From Thermoplasmata archaeon (GTDB lineage: Archaea; Thermoplasmatota; Thermoplasmata; Lutacidiplasmatales; UBA184): a stretch of 64,000 bases of DNA. The notes under the pieces are model-generated. The model was not told where the DNA came from, made no database searches, and saw nothing but the letters and a program-made list of their open reading frames with translations. The stretch covers positions 94,085 to 158,084 of the forward strand of contig JAKIWI010000006.1 of NCBI GenBank assembly GCA_022750115.1. The letters run 5' to 3'. Shown piece after piece: positions 60,158 to 64,000 of this stretch. The position numbers and the translations under genes were made by a program. The stretch's first letter is position 1. Every line of letters begins with the position of its first letter.

Positions 60158-63100
60158 TCATCCGGATCTCCCTGCGTCCGCGGGCTCTTCCGAGTCTGCC
60201 AACGGAGCCGTCTCCGCCGACTCGAGGTCCGAATCCGGGCCCGTCGTGTTCTGTGATCGCCCACCACGGCGGCGGATCAGGAGAGCGACGGCCAGCAGGG
60301 CCACCACGGCGACCGCCCCACCGATGGCCGCGAACACGACGACGGGCGCCGTCCCGAACAGGGTGGACGATCCGGGGACACGGACGAAGCTGACGTTGAC
60401 GAGGAGCGGCGCTCCGTGCACCGTGACCGTGCCGGAGGGCGGAGTGACGAACCCCGGGACGCCGGACACGACGAATGCGAACGTCCCGTTGGGTGCCCCC
60501 GTCCCGTAACTCCCGCTCGTGGAGTCGTTCGTGGGGGCTGCGTCCGCGCCAGGCGGGGCCGGGGTATCCCAGGTCACGTTCCACCCTGTCCCGTCGGGGA
60601 GCCCGGTCTCGTGGAACTGGATCGACCATGCAAACGGCGTGAACAGGAGATCGAAGGTGCGACTGGCTCCCGCGACCGCGATGGAGCCGCTCCAGGTGAT
60701 TCGGTCCGCCGCAATCCCGCTGACCCACTCGTAGCCCGGAACCCCGAGAATCCGGAGCGAGTAGCTGCCGTTCGGCTCGCTCACGGATAGCGACGCGTTG
60801 CGGGTGGTCGACGTGTTGCCCGCGATCGCAACGCCCCAGACCGTCTCGGTCGGTAGCCCGCCGACTTCGAACACGAGGGCAAACTTCGGGGGCGGGGGCG
60901 CATGGGTCAGCGCGAACGACACCAGGATCGAGTTTGCCACGCTCGCACTCCCATTGATCGTGATCGGTCCTTGCGAGGGAGTTGCGGAGTATCCCGTGGC
61001 GTTCGCGAAGAACTCGTAGGTCCCGTTCGCGAGGAGGAACTGCAGCGAGGGGCCGAGGGTGGAGTTCGATTCGTTCGCGATTCGGATGGTCCACGCGTCG
61101 TTCGCGGGGAGTCCGGCGTCGCGGAACCGAAGCGCGTACTCCGTCGAGGCGTTCGCGACGAAGGCGACTGTGACATTCGCGGGGACACCTTGCACCGTCA
61201 CATTCCCCCGGCTGGAGCTGGGGTGGAACCCTGGGGCGGCCGTGGCGATGGTGTATTGGTACGACCCGTTCGTCCTGAGAAATGTCACCGACGTACGATT
61301 CGAGGACACCGGGGCGGAGCCGCCGAGGGCGACCGACCAGTTCCCGCCCATCGGGAGCCCCGACGCGACGAATGTCAACGCGTACAAGCGCGCGAACGCC
61401 ACCGTGATCGAGACCGCGGAGCCATTGACCGTGAACGGGGCGCTCGGCAACGCCAACGCATAGCCGGGGACGGAAGCGACGGCGTAGACGTACGACCCAT
61501 TCGGCTCGGCGAACACCATCGTTCGGGACGTGCCGTTGTCCGTCAAGTTCCCGACGCGAACTTGCCACGGCGTGCCGGGAGCGAGCCCGGTCTCGTTGAA
61601 TCGGACCGAGTACTGGACCGACGTGAAGGTCACGTTCACCATCGTGGCGGTGCCCGAGATGTTCGCGATCCCGGTCCACGTCGTCTCGTACCCTCGAATG
61701 GGGGTGATGGCGTACGAAAACGAGCCGTTCGGCTCCCAAAGATCGATCGATCGATTCGTCGAGGCATTCCACTGGAGTCCGATCGAGACATTCCAAGTTA
61801 CCAAGGGCCCGAGACCGGTCTCGTGGAACATGATCGGATACGCGTCGACGAACGTGATGTTCACGGTGGCGTTCCCGACGACCGTCAATGTCCCGGAGCC
61901 GTTGACGGCCACATGGTCGGGCGTGGCGCTGCGGGCCGAGTAGTTGTACGTGCCGGGAGCGGCGGGGACGTCCACGCTGGAATTGTTCGTCGAATACGTC
62001 GTCGCACCGAGCTGGATGTTCCAGGCAGCACCGGCTGGGAGACCCTGCTCATGGAAATGGACGGTCGAGGCGTTTGGGGGCGTCCCGAGCACCGAGACGC
62101 TGAATGAGTTGAAGTTCACCACGTAGACCTGCTGATTCGCTGGATCGTAGGTCGCCGAGTACGGTTCCGCCCCGACGCTCACCGATGCGACCACATGGGT
62201 CCCGTTGAGGATCGTCGCCTGCCCCGAGGTCCAGTCCGGGATCACGATGTCACCCGTCGCGGCATCGAACACGACATTCCGCGGGTAGGTGCCGGTCGAG
62301 ACGTTGGCGACGGTCGTCGTTCCATTGAGGACCGTGACCGTGTTGGACCCGGCGTCGGCGATGTAGATGTCCCCGTTCGCCGGGTCGTAGCCGCCCATGG
62401 TCGGCGCGATGCCGGCGGGCACGTTCGCGACAGTCGAGCTCCCGTTGAGGATCGTTACGTTGTTGGACCCGGAGTTGCAAATGTAAACCAATCCGTTCGC
62501 GGGGTCGAATACGGCCGCCGTCGGGCTGCTGCCGACGTTGATGTTTCCAACGACCTGACTGCCGTTCAGGATGCTGACGTTGTTGGTTCCGGCGTTCGGG
62601 ACGTAGACGACGTGTCGGTTCGCGTCGTACGCCGACACGCCCGGGTAGGCCCCCACGGCCGGGGAAGCGACCACCGACGTGCCGCTGATGATACTGATGT
62701 TGCTGCTTCCTTGGTTGGAGACATAGACATCGCCGTTCGCGGGATCGAACAGCCCGAAGTACGTGCTCGTGCCGACGGGGATGGACCCGATGGTGCGCGT
62801 CCCGTTGAACACCGTGATGTTGTCCGTCGTTCCGAAATCCAGGACGTAGTCCAGCCCATCGGCGGGGTCGTACACCGAATTCAGAGGGTCGTCGCCGACC
62901 GGGCGGGTAGCGAGCACGGTGTTGTTCGACTGGTCGACGATGCTGACGGAATTGCCCCCGGCGGCGGGCGACCCGAAGTTGATCACGTAGAGGTAGCCGT
63001 CGCGACTGTCCCAACTCGCCGTGGTGGGCGTGTCCTTCACGACGATCGTCGTGAGGAGATTGGCCCCGGTTACGGTTCCGGCCGGGAACGATGCGGGGCG

Positions 63101-63322
63101 GGAGAGTGGGCCTCCGATCGGAAGCTCGCGACTCATGACGGCCGGCGCGCCGGCTTGCGTCGGAAGACCCGCCAGAGTCCGAGATGGGACGCCCGCGTAG
63201 AGCGCGGGAAGCAGGACCAGGAATGCGACGGCCGTCACCGTGGCCGCTCTCGAGATTCGGAGCCGTTGGCGACCGAAGGGACGGCTCGGGACGGGAGCGA
63301 GCGCTCGACTATCCGGACGCAT
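60158..63322 (-). CDS. Surface protein with YVTN beta-propeller and repeated GLPxGxxW modules
   Basis: About 1054 residues: signal helix (about 20-45), eight YVTN-type blades of about 42 residues (DPANGxxYV...GSNNVTILNG), then seven modules of 75-85 residues each starting FxExGLPxGxxWxV with NGSYxYxI later, a C-terminal helix and RRRGG plus an acidic tail. These modules are typical of Thermoplasma-group surface proteins. Many sequons. The start is uncertain: ATG 63322 just precedes the signal; ATG 63352 and GTG/ATG 63409 are alternatives. Confidence 0.83.
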   Translation of the reverse strand: MRPDSRALAPVPSRPFGRQRLRISRAATVTAVAFLVLLPALYAGVPSRTLAGLPTQAGAPAVMSRELPIGGPLSRPASFPAGTVTGANLLTTIVVKDTPTTASWDSRDGYLYVINFGSPAAGGNSVSIVDQSNNTVLATRPVGDDPLNSVYDPADGLDYVLDFGTTDNITVFNGTRTIGSIPVGTSTYFGLFDPANGDVYVSNQGSSNISIISGTSVVASPAVGAYPGVSAYDANRHVVYVPNAGTNNVSILNGSQVVGNINVGSSPTAAVFDPANGLVYICNSGSNNVTILNGSSTVANVPAGIAPTMGGYDPANGDIYIADAGSNTVTVLNGTTTVANVSTGTYPRNVVFDAATGDIVIPDWTSGQATILNGTHVVASVSVGAEPYSATYDPANQQVYVVNFNSFSVSVLGTPPNASTVHFHEQGLPAGAAWNIQLGATTYSTNNSSVDVPAAPGTYNYSARSATPDHVAVNGSGTLTVVGNATVNITFVDAYPIMFHETGLGPLVTWNVSIGLQWNASTNRSIDLWEPNGSFSYAITPIRGYETTWTGIANISGTATMVNVTFTSVQYSVRFNETGLAPGTPWQVRVGNLTDNGTSRTMVFAEPNGSYVYAVASVPGYALALPSAPFTVNGSAVSITVAFARLYALTFVASGLPMGGNWSVALGGSAPVSSNRTSVTFLRTNGSYQYTIATAAPGFHPSSSRGNVTVQGVPANVTVAFVANASTEYALRFRDAGLPANDAWTIRIANESNSTLGPSLQFLLANGTYEFFANATGYSATPSQGPITINGSASVANSILVSFALTHAPPPPKFALVFEVGGLPTETVWGVAIAGNTSTTRNASLSVSEPNGSYSLRILGVPGYEWVSGIAADRITWSGSIAVAGASRTFDLLFTPFAWSIQFHETGLPDGTGWNVTWDTPAPPGADAAPTNDSTSGSYGTGAPNGTFAFVVSGVPGFVTPPSGTVTVHGAPLLVNVSFVRVPGSSTLFGTAPVVVFAAIGGAVAVVALLAVALLIRRRGGRSQNTTGPDSDLESAETAPLADSEEPADAGRSG

Positions 63323-63439
63323 GGAGAGGCTGCCGATGGCCCGAAGGCGCATCAAACCGACGAACCCCGAAACTCGTCGAATCGCTGGCTGGGGCGACGG
63401 CCGCGACACTACTCGCGGCGAGCTCGGGTAACGCGTGGC

Positions 63440-63817
63440 TTACGGTTTCGGGTCGGCGCCGTCGACCGGGAGGGGGCCCAGTGGAGCGATCAATCGCTTC
63501 ACCTCGGCCCAGAACCCCGCCACCTGGTCCTTAGGGAGACGCCCGCCGAAGAGGGGGGCCCGCAGCTCGGCCTCGAGGACCTCGGGATCGTCCGCATCCC
63601 AGATCAATCGCACGATCCCTCGATCGGTTGGGTGTTCGACCGCGAACACCCGTTTTCGAGGGTCGGTCGCGACCGGGTTCCGTTCGAGGATCTCGAGCGG
63701 CGGGTCCGGGGGGAGCGGCGGACCCGCGAGCGTCATCGGGATCGAGGGTGGGGGGAGCCGGAGCCGGATCCAGGCGACGACCGGCCAATGCGTCGAAGGA
63801 ACGCCGAGCGAGGGCAC
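63440..63817 (-). CDS. Protein of unknown function
   Basis: A 125-residue soluble protein, not recognised. It has a Pro-rich central part and an acidic C-terminal half (RGIVRLIWDADDPEVLEAELRAP). GTG 63817 is the best start: the minus strand reads CTTTAGTG (63842-63849) about 28 nt upstream, a TATA-like box. It starts upstream of the surface protein and could share its transcript. Confidence 0.65.
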   Translation of the reverse strand: MPSLGVPSTHWPVVAWIRLRLPPPSIPMTLAGPPLPPDPPLEILERNPVATDPRKRVFAVEHPTDRGIVRLIWDADDPEVLEAELRAPLFGGRLPKDQVAGFWAEVKRLIAPLGPLPVDGADPKP

Positions 63818-63884
63818 GATCGTGGCGAACCGGCGACCGCACTAAAGCCCGGGGGACGAGCCGGTCGGCCCGTCGGTTACAATT

Positions 63885-63906
63885 CCCTCCCAGAGGGAGG
63901 GAAAAA
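63885..63906 (+). repeat. Inverted repeat CCCTCCC-AGA-GGGAGGG with A-run
   Basis: A 7-bp perfect stem with 3-nt loop followed by AAAAA (63902-63906). Read on the minus strand it is T-run then hairpin. The rest of 63850-64000 contains a TATA-like GTTTAACT (63918-63925) that may drive a gene beyond the window; no coding frame was recognised. Confidence 0.4.
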
Positions 63907-64000
63907 CCACACGCGTTCTGTTTAACTGCCAAGCGCAACTAGTTGACGTAGCTGCGGACGTTAGTGGCCGCGGGCTGAACAGATCGCCCGAAGGCTTTCT

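Noticed and set aside
1-64000. CRISPR arrays, insertion sequences, integrases or rRNA genes
   Set aside because: No regularly spaced repeats, transposase motifs, terminal inverted repeats or rRNA signatures were seen.

Overview
The window is a high-GC archaeal chromosome segment, most likely from a soil or acid-environment member of the Thermoplasmatota. Several genes are specifically archaeal: SRP19, ribosomal protein S8e, the DP1 subunit of DNA polymerase D, archaeal DnaG primase, an XPD-type helicase with four cluster cysteines, pyruvoyl arginine decarboxylase and AbrB-PhoU. Many genes begin about 22-32 nt downstream of a TATA-like box, with no room for a leader (leaderless mRNA). Genes inside operons overlap by 4 nt (ATGA or GTGA). 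Euryarchaeal-type PolD plus large Thermoplasma-style surface modules (FxExGLPxGxxW, PKD, carboxypeptidase-regulatory-like repeats) support the lineage guess, which is inference.

Layout. 1-9.1 kb: the end of a membrane protein, 2-oxoacid:ferredoxin oxidoreductase (korAB), MoaD/MoaE, an Mrp ATPase, a TraB-like protein, a GlmS-like SIS protein, a GPN GTPase, SRP19 and S8e. 9.2-17.1 kb: glucose dehydrogenase and KDG aldolase (non-phosphorylating Entner-Doudoroff), divergent from RNase HII; then an SCP2-like protein, arginine decarboxylase, 6-phospho-3-hexuloisomerase, an endonuclease IV-like protein, Pcm and RlmE. 17.1-27.7 kb: a complete aerobic respiratory cluster (CyoE, CtaA, CoxA, small membrane subunits, cytochrome b, Rieske, TatB-like, TatC, TatA, AbrB-PhoU, a cupredoxin, and a CoxB split into two genes). 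27.7-34.5 kb: a 1891-residue surface protein and a tandem cupredoxin. 34.5-45.9 kb: a CBS-ParB/SerK-like + GmhA-like + heptose-kinase-like operon, XPD-like helicase, FixX-like ferredoxin, malate dehydrogenase, PanE, PGK, CutA and PolD DP1. 46-51 kb: a Kelch/PKD surface protein and an unrecognised gene in DNA that reads less GC-rich by eye, followed by DnaG. 52-64 kb: a protease-less LonB-like ATPase, an NqrB/RnfD-like protein, tRNA-Val, a methyltransferase, a glycosyltransferase, a DNA methyltransferase, an exonuclease and a beta-propeller surface protein.

How the genes work together. The respiratory block codes for a quinol-oxidising b/Rieske pair, an aa3-type oxidase with its haem A synthesis genes, and the Tat translocase expected to export the Rieske protein. 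No CxxCH haem-c protein was seen there. Two cupredoxin genes flank the block and are natural candidates for the soluble or membrane-tethered electron shuttle. The most interesting new signal is a shared TTCGTAC/GTACGAA element next to the TATA box of the tat/bc/oxidase operon, both cupredoxin genes and split coxB, which suggests a regulon.
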